Shown here: positions 34,157 through 43,230 of the stretch, piece by piece | Position numbering within the stretch: position 1 is the first letter of the stretch | How the letters are laid out: every line of letters begins with the position of its first letter | Assembly: GCA_037446115.1 (NCBI GenBank) | Contig: JBBIJF010000009.1 | Coordinates: forward strand, 62,001 to 126,000 | DNA length: 64,000 nucleotides | Direction: 5' to 3' | Origin: JANWXD01 sp037446115 | Lineage (GTDB): Bacteria > Acidobacteriota > Terriglobia > Bryobacterales > Bryobacteraceae | Notes under the pieces: model-generated | What the model saw: only the letters and a program-made list of their open reading frames with translations | Database searches by the model: none | Told to the model about the DNA's origin: nothing | Position numbers and translations under genes: made by a program

Positions 34157-35707
34157 ATGACCGTTCCGGCACCAGCGGCTTCCACAGATCGGACCGTCAT
34201 GGCCTTCACCCGGGCCGGCCTGCGCTGGCTGTTTGTCGCTCAAGGCACTCTGAAGGAGCAGGCGCTTCGGGGAACGATCTGGCTGGTGCTCGCCGAAGGT
34301 TTCACCCGTCTCGCCGGTGTCATCAAGATCGCCGTGCTGGGACGGCTGCTTTCGCCGCGTGACTTCGGACTGTTAGGAATCGCACTGCTCATTCAAGAAT
34401 GGGTCGGCTCACTCACTCAAACAGGCATCAGCGCCACACTGGTGAGCCAGAGAAGCGACATCCGGAGCGATCTCGATACTGCCTGGACGATCGGGCTGAT
34501 CCGGGGCTTTTTGGTCTGCACCCTGATCTTCTTTCTTGCCCCGTGGGGTGCGAATTATTTCGACGCCCCTGAGGCCGCACCCATCGTTCGCTTGACCGCT
34601 CTGCTGACGCTGCTCTGGGAGCTTGTAAATCCGGGGGTCGTGTACCTGCGCAGGGAGCTGAACTTCCGCAAAGACGTCACCTGGCGTCTGAGCGGCGTGT
34701 TGCCGGGTTTGCTCGCGGGACTCGTGGGCGCCCTGCTTTGGCGCAACGTATGGGCGTTGGCGGCTTCGTTGGTGGCTGCCCGCATCGCAGAAGTGATCGC
34801 CTCATATCGGGTTTTCCCCTATCGTCCCCGGCTGCAGTTGGACTGGCGTCGCGCGCGCAGACTGCTGCACACCGCCAAGTGGTTTTCCTGGATGAACGTT
34901 ACGGGTTTTTTCGAGCGCCAGTTGGACAGCTTGGCGACCGCACGCCTGCTCGGAGCCGGAGCTCTGGGCTATTACCAGGTGGCGGCTCAGCTCGCGCTGC
35001 TGCCCACGGTCGGCCTCGGCAGCAAGGTAGAGGCCGTATTGTTCCCGACCTTTGCGCGCGTGGAAGACAGCGAACGGCTGCGGCAGGGTTTTCTGACGGC
35101 GCTGCAAGCGCTCGCTTTGGTGATCGCCCTGCCGGTCTGTGTGTTGACTCTGTATCCCGAGCTGGTGACCGGCCTGCTACTCGGCCCGAAATGGTCTCCC
35201 GTGGCTGCGGCTTTGGCCTGGCTGGCATGGGCGGGGTTCGCGAGGGTCCTGGGGGGCGTCGCAGCGGCGCTGCTGCAAGCGTCGGGCCGACTCAGGACCG
35301 CTGTGGCGTTGCAAGTGCTGCGCATCGCAGCGCTCGGAGGCTTTCTCTATCTCTTGGTGCCGCGTTTCGGTTTCACCGGGACTGCAGCGGCAGCGGCGGC
35401 AGCTGCGCTGGTCACCGGAAGCGCGCAGGTCGTGGCCGCGTGGCGACTGTTGGGATTGGGCCGTCGGGATTTCCTGGCCGCTGGGAAGCCGACTGCCTTG
35501 GTATCACTCCCTTTCCTGGTACTGCGCATCGCGTCCGCGCCTCTGGATTCTCGCTGGGAGCTACCGGTCTTAGTGATTTCGGCGTGCGCATCGGTGTTTG
35601 TCGCGGCGGGCAGGTTGCGGAATGATTTCAGCATTCGGCTCGAGAATTTGCGAGTCTCCGATCCTGTAGTCATTCCCCGCGTTCCGGACCGTCCGAGCCG
35701 CACGTGA
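34157..35707 (+). CDS. Wzx-type oligosaccharide flippase
   Basis: 516 residues, about fourteen membrane helices. Family start GTIWLVLAEGFTRLAGVIKIAVLGRLLSPRDFGLLGIA is typical of the MVF/Wzx exporters that flip lipid-linked repeats across the inner membrane. The stretch AKWFSWMNVTGFFERQLDSLATARLLGAGALGYYQVA is the internal repeat start. An Ala run (about 408-417) lies in a late helix. Pairs functionally with the O-antigen ligase/polymerase upstream. Confidence 0.9.
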   Translation: MTVPAPAASTDRTVMAFTRAGLRWLFVAQGTLKEQALRGTIWLVLAEGFTRLAGVIKIAVLGRLLSPRDFGLLGIALLIQEWVGSLTQTGISATLVSQRSDIRSDLDTAWTIGLIRGFLVCTLIFFLAPWGANYFDAPEAAPIVRLTALLTLLWELVNPGVVYLRRELNFRKDVTWRLSGVLPGLLAGLVGALLWRNVWALAASLVAARIAEVIASYRVFPYRPRLQLDWRRARRLLHTAKWFSWMNVTGFFERQLDSLATARLLGAGALGYYQVAAQLALLPTVGLGSKVEAVLFPTFARVEDSERLRQGFLTALQALALVIALPVCVLTLYPELVTGLLLGPKWSPVAAALAWLAWAGFARVLGGVAAALLQASGRLRTAVALQVLRIAALGGFLYLLVPRFGFTGTAAAAAAAALVTGSAQVVAAWRLLGLGRRDFLAAGKPTALVSLPFLVLRIASAPLDSRWELPVLVISACASVFVAAGRLRNDFSIRLENLRVSDPVVIPRVPDRPSRT

Positions 35708-35737
35708 ATCGCTGAACTAGTCCCAAAGGAGAGCCTT

Positions 35738-36475
35738 ATGCCGACGCCGGAAACGATACGAACTTTTTGGGACGCCAAGGCGGGTGAAGATCCCTTCTGG
35801 TTTGTTTCCACCTACGGCGCCTACGGACATCCGCGAAATCTGGACGATTTCTGGGAGTCCGGTCGCAAAATCTGGCGAGACATCAAGCGGGAGATCGGCT
35901 ACGTGCCTGGGAAATCAGACTGCGTCGTCGAAATCGGCTGCGGTGTGGGAAGGGTAACGCGCGCGATTGCCCCTGAAGTGGGAACCGTGCACAGCTTCGA
36001 TATTTCAGAGAAAATGCTCTGCCTCGCGCGCGGCCTCGAACTACCCAATGTGTGCTTTCATCTCACCCGAGGCTTCGATCTCCATCCCCTTGCTGACCGA
36101 CTGGCGGACCTCGTCTTGGCCTACTGTGTCTTCCAACACCTTCCCTCTAAGGCCGCACTGGCGTCCTATTTGCGCGAGATGGCGCGTGTCGCCAAGCCGG
36201 GAGCGTTCATTGCCTTCACCCTGACGCCTCGTACCTGGCGTACGTTGCTGATACCCCTACTACGCAGCCGCGCCTGGCTCCGGGAACGGATCCTTCGCAG
36301 CGGACCCAAAGGACTCCACCGCAAGGAGTGGGTCGGCATTCGCCCAAGAGTCAACGAAGTACTTCGTTTGGCCCCAGTGCCCTTAGTGCTCCGAACGTTG
36401 CATGGTGATAAGTGGCTGTTTTTCGGCCGAACAGAAGCGGAAACTTATGAGCAGCCGATCAGCAATGAACCGTAG
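35738..36475 (+). CDS. Class I SAM-dependent methyltransferase (EPS island copy)
   Basis: 245 residues. FWESGRKIW lead helix, SAM motif I VVEIGCGVGRVTRAI, VHSFDISEKML, LVLAYCVFQHLPS, RVAKPGAFIAFTLTP. The lead and motif I are clearly related to the methyltransferase at 60910-61605 outside the island (FFESGRR ... LEIGCGAGRVTRAL). Good ribosome site AAAGGAG. Substrate unknown. Overlaps the next gene by 29 bases. Confidence 0.84.
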   Translation: MPTPETIRTFWDAKAGEDPFWFVSTYGAYGHPRNLDDFWESGRKIWRDIKREIGYVPGKSDCVVEIGCGVGRVTRAIAPEVGTVHSFDISEKMLCLARGLELPNVCFHLTRGFDLHPLADRLADLVLAYCVFQHLPSKAALASYLREMARVAKPGAFIAFTLTPRTWRTLLIPLLRSRAWLRERILRSGPKGLHRKEWVGIRPRVNEVLRLAPVPLVLRTLHGDKWLFFGRTEAETYEQPISNEP

Positions 36476-37649
36476 CACGGATCTCAAAACCGTGCCGGGA
36501 CTACGCGTTACCGTTCGCTCCTTTGAGGAGGCTGACGGGTCGTTCTACGAGTCCTGGAACGAGGCACTGGCCGCCTCCGCCTGGAGCCACGTTCATCAAA
36601 GCTTCGAGTACGCCGTGCTCAAGAACCGCACGGGATGGATTCCGACATTTGTCGGCGTCGAAACGGAAGGAAAATTCGCAGCGGGCGCGCTTCTGCTTGA
36701 AATGCGCCTTCCCTGCCGTTTTTCGATCGCCCAGGTTTCCGGAGGCCCTTTCTGGCGCCCCGGGGCCGAGGCTTCCCTGGCGATGCTCCTCGGGGAGCTT
36801 CCACGTCGCCTGCGATCCCGAGGCCTCTTGGCCTGCCGGCTGGCGATGCCGTGCCCGGAGGAAGTTTTCGAACACGTGAAACCTATGATTCCCCGGGGTG
36901 CGCGTCTCTCCGGACACGTCTGGTCGTACTGGAATCTTTCGAGGGCCGCGATGGAGCTCGACATCACCGGATCGGAGCAGGACGTGTTCCGGAGAATGCA
37001 TCCCGACACGAGGACGAAATGCCGCCGCGCGGAGCGCCGCGGAGTTCAAATCCGAGCGGGCAATCACGAAGACATCCGCCACATGGCCCGGCTGTTGCAG
37101 CTGACCTCGAAGCGTAAGCGCATCGCCGTGCGGGACGAGCACTACCTTAGGGAACTCCTCCGCGCTTTCCCTTCCGACCGCATCGGATTTTTCCTCGCGG
37201 AAGCGGACGGGGAACCCATTGCGGGCCTCGTCGTCGCCGCTACCGGAAGGCGGGCATTGTACCTTTACGGCGGGTTTGACTATGCAAAACGACATCTGTA
37301 TCCGATGGAAGCTCTTTACCTTGCGATGATCGAATGGGCACGTGAGAGAAATTGCAGGGTCCTGGATTTGGGCGGTACGTGCACTGCCTGGCCGCCTTCT
37401 CCAGGCGACAAAGGTTACGGCGTATATCTTTTCAAAAAGCGCTTCGGCGCCGTTCCGTTTCTTCGCGCACCGTACTGTGACATCGTCATGCATCCGCTTC
37501 TTTACTCGTTGTTTCAGATCTGCGAAGACTGCCTGCTGCCGCTCCTTCTGGAATCCGGCCCCGCACGGTTCGGAATCGCCCGGCGGCGTTGGGCGTCGCG
37601 GAACTACCGATGCTATTCCGAAGCGTCGAACGAGGTCTATCGGATCTGA
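36447..37649 (+). CDS. FemAB/GNAT-type aminoacyltransferase-like protein
   Basis: 400 residues. N-terminal half WNEALAASAWSHVHQSFEYAVLKNRTGW; middle basic stretch MHPDTRTKCRRAERRGVQI, equivalent to the FemAB signature; C-terminal GNAT half with FFLAEADGEPIAGLVV, ALYLYGGFDYAKRHLYPMEA and FKKRFGAVPFL. Like lipid II:glycine glycyltransferases. Second FemAB relative in this island. A frameshifted partial copy of its 5' end lies at 38348-38478. Start ATG 36447, or ATG 36465. Confidence 0.8.
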   Translation: MSSRSAMNRSTDLKTVPGLRVTVRSFEEADGSFYESWNEALAASAWSHVHQSFEYAVLKNRTGWIPTFVGVETEGKFAAGALLLEMRLPCRFSIAQVSGGPFWRPGAEASLAMLLGELPRRLRSRGLLACRLAMPCPEEVFEHVKPMIPRGARLSGHVWSYWNLSRAAMELDITGSEQDVFRRMHPDTRTKCRRAERRGVQIRAGNHEDIRHMARLLQLTSKRKRIAVRDEHYLRELLRAFPSDRIGFFLAEADGEPIAGLVVAATGRRALYLYGGFDYAKRHLYPMEALYLAMIEWARERNCRVLDLGGTCTAWPPSPGDKGYGVYLFKKRFGAVPFLRAPYCDIVMHPLLYSLFQICEDCLLPLLLESGPARFGIARRRWASRNYRCYSEASNEVYRI

Positions 37650-38254
37650 CGCCGCCGCTCGTCAGGCTCCGGAGGCGGCTTCGGCGGGACGGCATGTGGT
37701 CGACGGCCAAGGCGTTCTTCGCTGTGACTTGCCCCCGGCGCTACGATGTTTACCGGCTGGCCACACTCTCGGAGCCGTGTTCGGTCGCCGACATCCGATT
37801 GTCGTTGGGCCTCGATGACCTGCGTCGCTGTCGGGCGGGGAACGAAGACCTCCCCGACGAGTTTTACGCCGAGTACAAGCCCGGCGCTCACGACTGCGTG
37901 CTTGCGAGCGCCGGGGCCGCGCCGGCCGGAATCATATGGATCCTCCGGGGCGTTCAGGCCAGTCGCTTCGTTCTGCTGGGGCCCGGCGACGCAGAACTTT
38001 CGTTCCTTTATGTCCTGCCGCCGTACCGCGGCCGCGGCCTCGCCAAAGTACTTTACTGGCGCGCCGCCCAGTTAGCCCTCGACTCGGGCATGGAGCAAAT
38101 TTTCGCCGTGATCCGCAGCGACAATCTGCCCTCGGCGCACGCGGCGAAGGCGGTTGGCTTCCGAAAGATCGCCGATCTATGGCGCCCTGCCTGGATTGGT
38201 CCTCGGCTACGTTGGGAACCTGATCGCGCGCGAATCCCGGCTGGCAACGGTTAA
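37610..38254 (+). CDS. GNAT-family N-acetyltransferase
   Basis: 214 residues. The acetyl-CoA-binding loop is plain: LSFLYVLPPYRGRGLAKVLYW, followed by SDNLPSAHAAKAVGFRKI typical of the GNAT end. The N-terminal 80 residues are extra. Probable sugar or amino-group acyltransferase. ATG 37610 overlaps the FemAB-like gene by 40 bases; ATG 37694 is a shorter option. Confidence 0.75.
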   Translation: MLFRSVERGLSDLTPPLVRLRRRLRRDGMWSTAKAFFAVTCPRRYDVYRLATLSEPCSVADIRLSLGLDDLRRCRAGNEDLPDEFYAEYKPGAHDCVLASAGAAPAGIIWILRGVQASRFVLLGPGDAELSFLYVLPPYRGRGLAKVLYWRAAQLALDSGMEQIFAVIRSDNLPSAHAAKAVGFRKIADLWRPAWIGPRLRWEPDRARIPAGNG

Positions 38255-38259
38255 CTCCT

Positions 38260-38478
38260 ATGCGCGTCTCCATCATTCTGCCTACGTACAATCGCGCGGA
38301 CTCGCTGCCCACCGCGATCCGCAGTGTCCTCGACCAGACGCCTTGCCGCCGTTCCGGGGATGCGGTTTACCGTTCGCTCCCCTGAAGAGACTGATGGATC
38401 GTTGTCCCAGTCCAGAACGAAGCGCTGGCCACCGCCCGGAACCACCTCGATCAGAGCTTCGGGTACGCGGTGCTCAGG
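38260..38478 (+). pseudogene. Chimeric gene remnant: GT2 5' end fused to frameshifted FemAB piece
   Basis: Bases 38260-38340 match the first 81 bases of the glycosyltransferase at 40815 with three differences, encoding MRVSIILPTYNRADSLPTAI and on. After 7 bases, 38348-38478 resemble codons 15-59 of the FemAB-like gene (36489-36623): VPGMRFTVRSPEETDGS in one frame, then NEALA ... QSFGYAVL in another after a one-base loss. The segment cannot give a working protein and marks a past duplication and recombination. Confidence 0.78.
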
Positions 38479-38588
38479 CCGTGACACGTTTGGGGACGCC
38501 GTAAAATTCGTGTGCGCGGGACTCGAAAATGGAAATGTCGGATGACACTCTCAGCCGACATCATGACCAGCAATGGAGGAATGCCCCA

Positions 38589-40739
38589 ATGCGATCGGCC
38601 GCGCTAAGCCGGGATAACTTGCCCGGACACCTCGGCACCGGCGCGTTGCACGGCGCGCTGGCTTGGACGGCATACTGGTCCGCTGAGACTTTCTTTGGTA
38701 ACGTGGCTCCGCGGCTATTGCCTGCGGGCTACAGTCACAGTCCCGTAGCCTCCTGGCAGCTCTTGGCAGGGGCGTTTGCCGCCTACCTGCTCATCGGGCT
38801 GATACTGGGAGCTTTCCTGGGCTGCCTCCAATTCTTACTTCTGGCCCAGCGGAAGATTGCCTGGAAACCTGGCCGGTGGTTTTTGCCTGCCTCCGGCGCT
38901 TTGAGTGTGACACTCCTTCTGGGCGCCTTCTGGACAAGGCCATCTCCATTTGCGGATGTCGGGCCCTCCGGACTGGCATTGGTCGGCACTGTGGCTGCTC
39001 TGCAGATACTGGCGGCTTCCTCCGACTCCTGGGCCTTGCGGTTGACCCCCGCCGCCAACGCCTGGAGCGCTTGCTTCATGGCCGTGGGGTCAGTTTGGCT
39101 CGCGCACGGCGTCTTCTGGAGACACAGTCCCGGCGTCCGTTGGTTCGGTATCGTTTCATTCCTGGTCGCGGTCCTGATGGCCGGCTGGTTGAGTGCGAAG
39201 CTTGCCAGAAAGCCCTCCGGTTCTTCGCCGAGACTCTTCGCCCGGACGCTGGCGAGCGCTTCCGCAGCCTTGGTAATCCTCGCCCTGGCGGTGTATCCGC
39301 CCTCTTGGGCCCGCCTGGCAAGCCTCGAACGCCCGGCTCGCGCTCCGCACGGCCGTGGCCCCAACATCATATTGATCGTCCTCGACACGGTTCGAGCGGA
39401 CCATCTCTCCGTCTATGGTTACCCGCGCGACACCACCCCGGGGCTCCGTGACTTCGCCCGTGGCGCCACGTTGTACCGCAACGCCTTCGCCACCTCCGAC
39501 GTCACGCTCACCAGCCACGCCTCCCTGTTCACCGGACTTTACGGAATCGAACACGGCGCCCGCCTACCCCAACCCGCCGAAGTTGCCGCCGCCGGCTTCG
39601 GGTACCCGCTCGCCGACCGCTTCACGACGCTGGCCGAAATCTTGACCAGGGCCGGATACGTCACTGCCGCGATCGTCGCCAATTCCGCCTACCTGAGTCC
39701 CGCCTACAATCTGCACCAAGGCTTCGCGTATTACGAAAATCTTTACCCTACGCGCGCATTCCAACGGTCCTTCTTCCTCCGAGAACCACTCCGCATTATT
39801 CTCTCACGGCTCACGGAGCGAGCTACGGTCAGTAATGCCGTATATAGCCCGGCTTGCAATGTCACGCAAAGGGCAGTCACAATACTCGACAGAATTAAGG
39901 CAGGCCGTCGTCCTTTTTTCCTTTTCCTGAACTACATGGACGCACATTGGCCCTATCTGCCCCCCGCCCCTTATAACCGCCTGTTCGGCGATCCGAACCA
40001 TGAAGTGCTCGGCAATTATTGGAGTGTGCAAAAGCAGGTGAACTCTCTGCAACGAAATCTTACAATCACGGAACGAGAGTTCCTGGTTTCTCAATACGAT
40101 GGTGGCATCGCCTACCTGGATTCACAGTTGCAAATCCTGTTCCGAAGTCTTCGGGAGCGGCGGCTATACGATAACAGTCTGATTGTAATCACTTCGGATC
40201 ACGGGGAGGCATTGGGGGAGCGAAACTTCCTGGGACACCCGATGTCTGTCTATCAAGACCAGCTTCGCGTTCCGTTGATCATCAAGTACCCGCAGCAGAA
40301 AACTCCGGTCGTCGAGGACACCCCTGCCAGCCTTGTGGACATCATGCCCACCGTTCTTGCGATTCTCAGGTTGAGGAGCCCGGGACGGCTCAGTGGAAGA
40401 AATCTCCTCGACTCGGAGTCGCCGGCCGGCAGAGCACTTCTCGGCGAGTCGTACCCTCATCCCGGGGCGGTATCGGTCCATCCGCGGTTCCGTCGCGTGG
40501 ACCGTGCCGTGATCGAGTGGCCCTACAAACTGATTAGCGGAACGGCAGGAAAGCGCGAGCTCTACGACTTGGCCGCCGATCCGCAAGAGACCCGGGATCT
40601 TTACGACCCCGAACACCCGGTGGTCAAAGCTCTGGAGGCGAAGTTGAAGCGCTGGCTCAGCCGCGTTGAGCGGGCCGAGCCGCTGCAGCCGGATCGGGAC
40701 ACGCTCCAGCGGCTAAAGTCGCTCGGTTACACGCAATAA
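38589..40739 (+). CDS. Membrane-anchored sulfatase-family (alkaline phosphatase superfamily) protein
   Basis: 716 residues. N-terminal 230 residues hold about six membrane helices; the periplasmic catalytic domain follows: IVLDTVRADHLSVYGYPR, TLTSHASLFTGLYG (Ser at the nucleophile site, without the CxPxR context for formylglycine), YMDAHWPY, VITSDHGEALGERNFLGH, VPLIIKYP. Could be a phosphoglycerol/phosphoethanolamine-type transferase or a hydrolase acting on the glycan. Start ATG 38589 has GGAGGA 7 bases before it; ATG 38529 lacks one. A GC-poor patch covers about 39830-40180. Confidence 0.84.
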   Translation: MRSAALSRDNLPGHLGTGALHGALAWTAYWSAETFFGNVAPRLLPAGYSHSPVASWQLLAGAFAAYLLIGLILGAFLGCLQFLLLAQRKIAWKPGRWFLPASGALSVTLLLGAFWTRPSPFADVGPSGLALVGTVAALQILAASSDSWALRLTPAANAWSACFMAVGSVWLAHGVFWRHSPGVRWFGIVSFLVAVLMAGWLSAKLARKPSGSSPRLFARTLASASAALVILALAVYPPSWARLASLERPARAPHGRGPNIILIVLDTVRADHLSVYGYPRDTTPGLRDFARGATLYRNAFATSDVTLTSHASLFTGLYGIEHGARLPQPAEVAAAGFGYPLADRFTTLAEILTRAGYVTAAIVANSAYLSPAYNLHQGFAYYENLYPTRAFQRSFFLREPLRIILSRLTERATVSNAVYSPACNVTQRAVTILDRIKAGRRPFFLFLNYMDAHWPYLPPAPYNRLFGDPNHEVLGNYWSVQKQVNSLQRNLTITEREFLVSQYDGGIAYLDSQLQILFRSLRERRLYDNSLIVITSDHGEALGERNFLGHPMSVYQDQLRVPLIIKYPQQKTPVVEDTPASLVDIMPTVLAILRLRSPGRLSGRNLLDSESPAGRALLGESYPHPGAVSVHPRFRRVDRAVIEWPYKLISGTAGKRELYDLAADPQETRDLYDPEHPVVKALEAKLKRWLSRVERAEPLQPDRDTLQRLKSLGYTQ

Positions 40740-40814
40740 TATTTTCGCATCATAACAGTGCTCGGGCGAGCATAGGTCCATGGGTTCCCTCTCGGCGCCC
40801 GACGGCTGATCGTT

Positions 40815-41840
40815 ATGCGCGTGTCCATCATTCTGCCTACGTACAATCGCGCGGACTCGCTGCCCACGGCGATCCGCAGTGTCCTCAACCAGACGCACAC
40901 AGAGTTCGAGCTCATCGTGGTGGATGACGGATCCACGGACGGAACCCGGGCCGTGCTCGCCTCGCACCGCGATTCCCGCGTGCGCATTCTGCGCCATCCC
41001 GTCAACCGCGGCGTCGCCGCCGCGCGCAACACCGGCATCGCTGCGGCAACCGGGGATGTTCTCGCCTTCATTGACTCCGATGACGTCTGGGACGAAAAGA
41101 AGCTTGCATTTCAGGTCGCACTTTTTGAGCAATACCCGGCAGTCGGCGCGATCTTTAGTGACTGGAGCTGGGTTACCTCGACTCAGTTTATTAAATCGTA
41201 TGTATCCTGCCTGACCTCGCTGCCAAGAATACTCCTCACTGCTCCGCGGGAGGGATCCGTTTTCCTAATCGACGGCCACACTATGTATAACTGCCTTCTT
41301 GAAGAGTTGCCCGTGAAACCCTCAGCCTTTGCGGTTCGTCTTTCGACACTCTCACAAGCCGGGCGTTTTGACGAAACCTTGCGCTCCGGCGAAGACTGGG
41401 AGTTGTTTTTGCGCCTCTCGCAAAGTACGACGTGGGCCTATATTGATGCGCCATTGGTAACCCTTGTTGTAAGAGAAGATGCGACACATTTACGATTTTT
41501 CTGCGAAGACAAGCACAATCTTATACGCATACTACAGCATGAACGGCGCAGATGCCGTCACCGAAAAGATGCCCAAAGGGCTGTTAAAAAGGGCCTTGTG
41601 CGCCAGTACACACAACTGTACTGGTTTCATATAGCCCGGAACAACCGCCTTGCGGCGGCACAGCACTGTTGGAATGGCTTCTTGGCCACTGGCGCCGTGG
41701 CCTTGCTGGCCCGCATGCTCGGGTCGTTCTGTCCTTGCGCCTTAAGGAAGGCGATGAAACGCGCACTCCTCGGGGTTGCCCGGGGGCTTCAGTGGCGCCG
41801 CCCAAGGGAGGAGACACTCTATCACAATGAGGCGGATTGA
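40815..41840 (+). CDS. Glycosyltransferase family 2
   Basis: 341 residues. Classic GT-A start VSIILPTYNRADSLPTAI, VVDDGSTDGTRAV, RGVAAARNTGIAAATGDV and DXD motif FIDSDDVWD. Second half is AT-richer (about 41100-41650) and basic. Its first 81 bases are duplicated at 38260-38340. No ribosome site stands out before ATG 40815. Confidence 0.88.
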   Translation: MRVSIILPTYNRADSLPTAIRSVLNQTHTEFELIVVDDGSTDGTRAVLASHRDSRVRILRHPVNRGVAAARNTGIAAATGDVLAFIDSDDVWDEKKLAFQVALFEQYPAVGAIFSDWSWVTSTQFIKSYVSCLTSLPRILLTAPREGSVFLIDGHTMYNCLLEELPVKPSAFAVRLSTLSQAGRFDETLRSGEDWELFLRLSQSTTWAYIDAPLVTLVVREDATHLRFFCEDKHNLIRILQHERRRCRHRKDAQRAVKKGLVRQYTQLYWFHIARNNRLAAAQHCWNGFLATGAVALLARMLGSFCPCALRKAMKRALLGVARGLQWRRPREETLYHNEAD

Positions 41841-41990
41841 GGCGCCGGCTCGATGGTTGGACAGTGCACCGGAGGCCCGCGCCACGGCTGACAATAACAG
41901 GCCTTGCGCAATGCGGGTTTTGGGGATGGCCTGAAGCGACTGATGTCACAGGGGACCGACGTAGCGCCGGAAGTCGGGAAACGGGCGATT

Positions 41991-43184
41991 ATGCCGTCGC
42001 GGCTTAAAATTGTGCACGTGGAGGTGGGGGGGACTTACGGTGGCTCGCTCGGTGCGTTGGAGACTTATTTAGCCTTTAGTGATCGGAAGAAGTACTCGCA
42101 CACGGTTCTGTTGTATTACCCAACCCCGGGCACAGCACGGCTTGCCTCGTACGCCGACGAGGTGATGACCGCAGATTTGCCGTTGCGGCGGCGCTTTCGG
42201 GGGACTTCGCCAGGGTTCCGGACGGTAGTCGAGAACTGGGCGCTCCTCGGTGCCGCGCGCGGGGCCTGGCGACAGGTCGTCCGGATGGGCAATTACGTTC
42301 GCGCTTTCCACGAGGCAGCCGTGCTTAGACGTATTGTTGGGTTACGGAAGTATGACGTTGTCCATGTGAATAACACATTTACATATCAATTAGCGACATT
42401 CATGGCTCTCTATAACGAGAAGGTGCCGTTCGTGGTTCACGTAAGGAACCCGGTAGTTGTGACGTCTGAGGCGCGGCGCATGGCCAGCCGTAGCGCGTGC
42501 GCGGTAACGGTAGCCCGCATTTATCAAAGGGAGCTCGAAAAGTGGATGTCGCCGTGCCGCGTAGTGACTTGTTACGACGGCATACAGCCTCCTCGACCGG
42601 ACGCCGCGCAGGTGGGACAACTTCGTAGACGCTTTGTCGTTAACGGGGGCTGGTTGGTGGGGTCCGCAGGAAGGCTCGAGAAACAAAAGGGATACGAGTA
42701 TTTCATCCGAGCAGCCCGCAGAGTGGTGGACCGGCGCAACGATGTGCGCTTCGTGCTGGCGGGTGAGGGCCCGCTTCGTTCCGAACTCGAGCAGATGATT
42801 CGGGAGCTGGGTCTGGAGAGTCATTTTTGGCTTCTCGGATTCCGGCCGGACATAGCGAACTTTTTAGATGCGCTGGATGTGTTCGTGAGCCCCTCTTTGT
42901 GGGAGGGACTCCCGATTACGCTGGTTCAGGCGCTTATGCTCAGGAAGCCGGTCCTCGCGACACGGGTAGGAGGGGTACCGGAGGTGATACCGGAGAGTTG
43001 TGGAGCAAACCTTGTTCCCCCATCGGATGAGAAGGCCCTGGCGGCTGGAATCGTAAGGGCGGTGGAGAATCGGGACGGGGTTATCGCATCCCTGGAGGAA
43101 TCGTATCGCTTGGCCGGTCGGCTCTTTGATCCGGCTGCCCAGGCTCTCGCCTTTGACCGGTTGCTTGAAAAGTTTGCGCGGTGA
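41991..43184 (+). CDS. Glycosyltransferase family 4
   Basis: 397 residues from ATG 41991 (ATG 41943 in frame would add 16). GT-B fold: IVHVEVGGTYGGSLGALETY glycine loop, VVHVNNTFTYQL, VGSAGRLEKQKGYEYFIRAA, and GT4 signature SPSLWEGLPITLVQALMLRKP. Last gene of the rightward run; convergent with the large secreted protein with 46 bases between stops. Confidence 0.87.
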   Translation: MPSRLKIVHVEVGGTYGGSLGALETYLAFSDRKKYSHTVLLYYPTPGTARLASYADEVMTADLPLRRRFRGTSPGFRTVVENWALLGAARGAWRQVVRMGNYVRAFHEAAVLRRIVGLRKYDVVHVNNTFTYQLATFMALYNEKVPFVVHVRNPVVVTSEARRMASRSACAVTVARIYQRELEKWMSPCRVVTCYDGIQPPRPDAAQVGQLRRRFVVNGGWLVGSAGRLEKQKGYEYFIRAARRVVDRRNDVRFVLAGEGPLRSELEQMIRELGLESHFWLLGFRPDIANFLDALDVFVSPSLWEGLPITLVQALMLRKPVLATRVGGVPEVIPESCGANLVPPSDEKALAAGIVRAVENRDGVIASLEESYRLAGRLFDPAAQALAFDRLLEKFAR

Positions 43185-43230
43185 AGCGCTGCCTTAGTGC
43201 GCGAACCGTTGCGTTACTCGGAGCGTCTCA

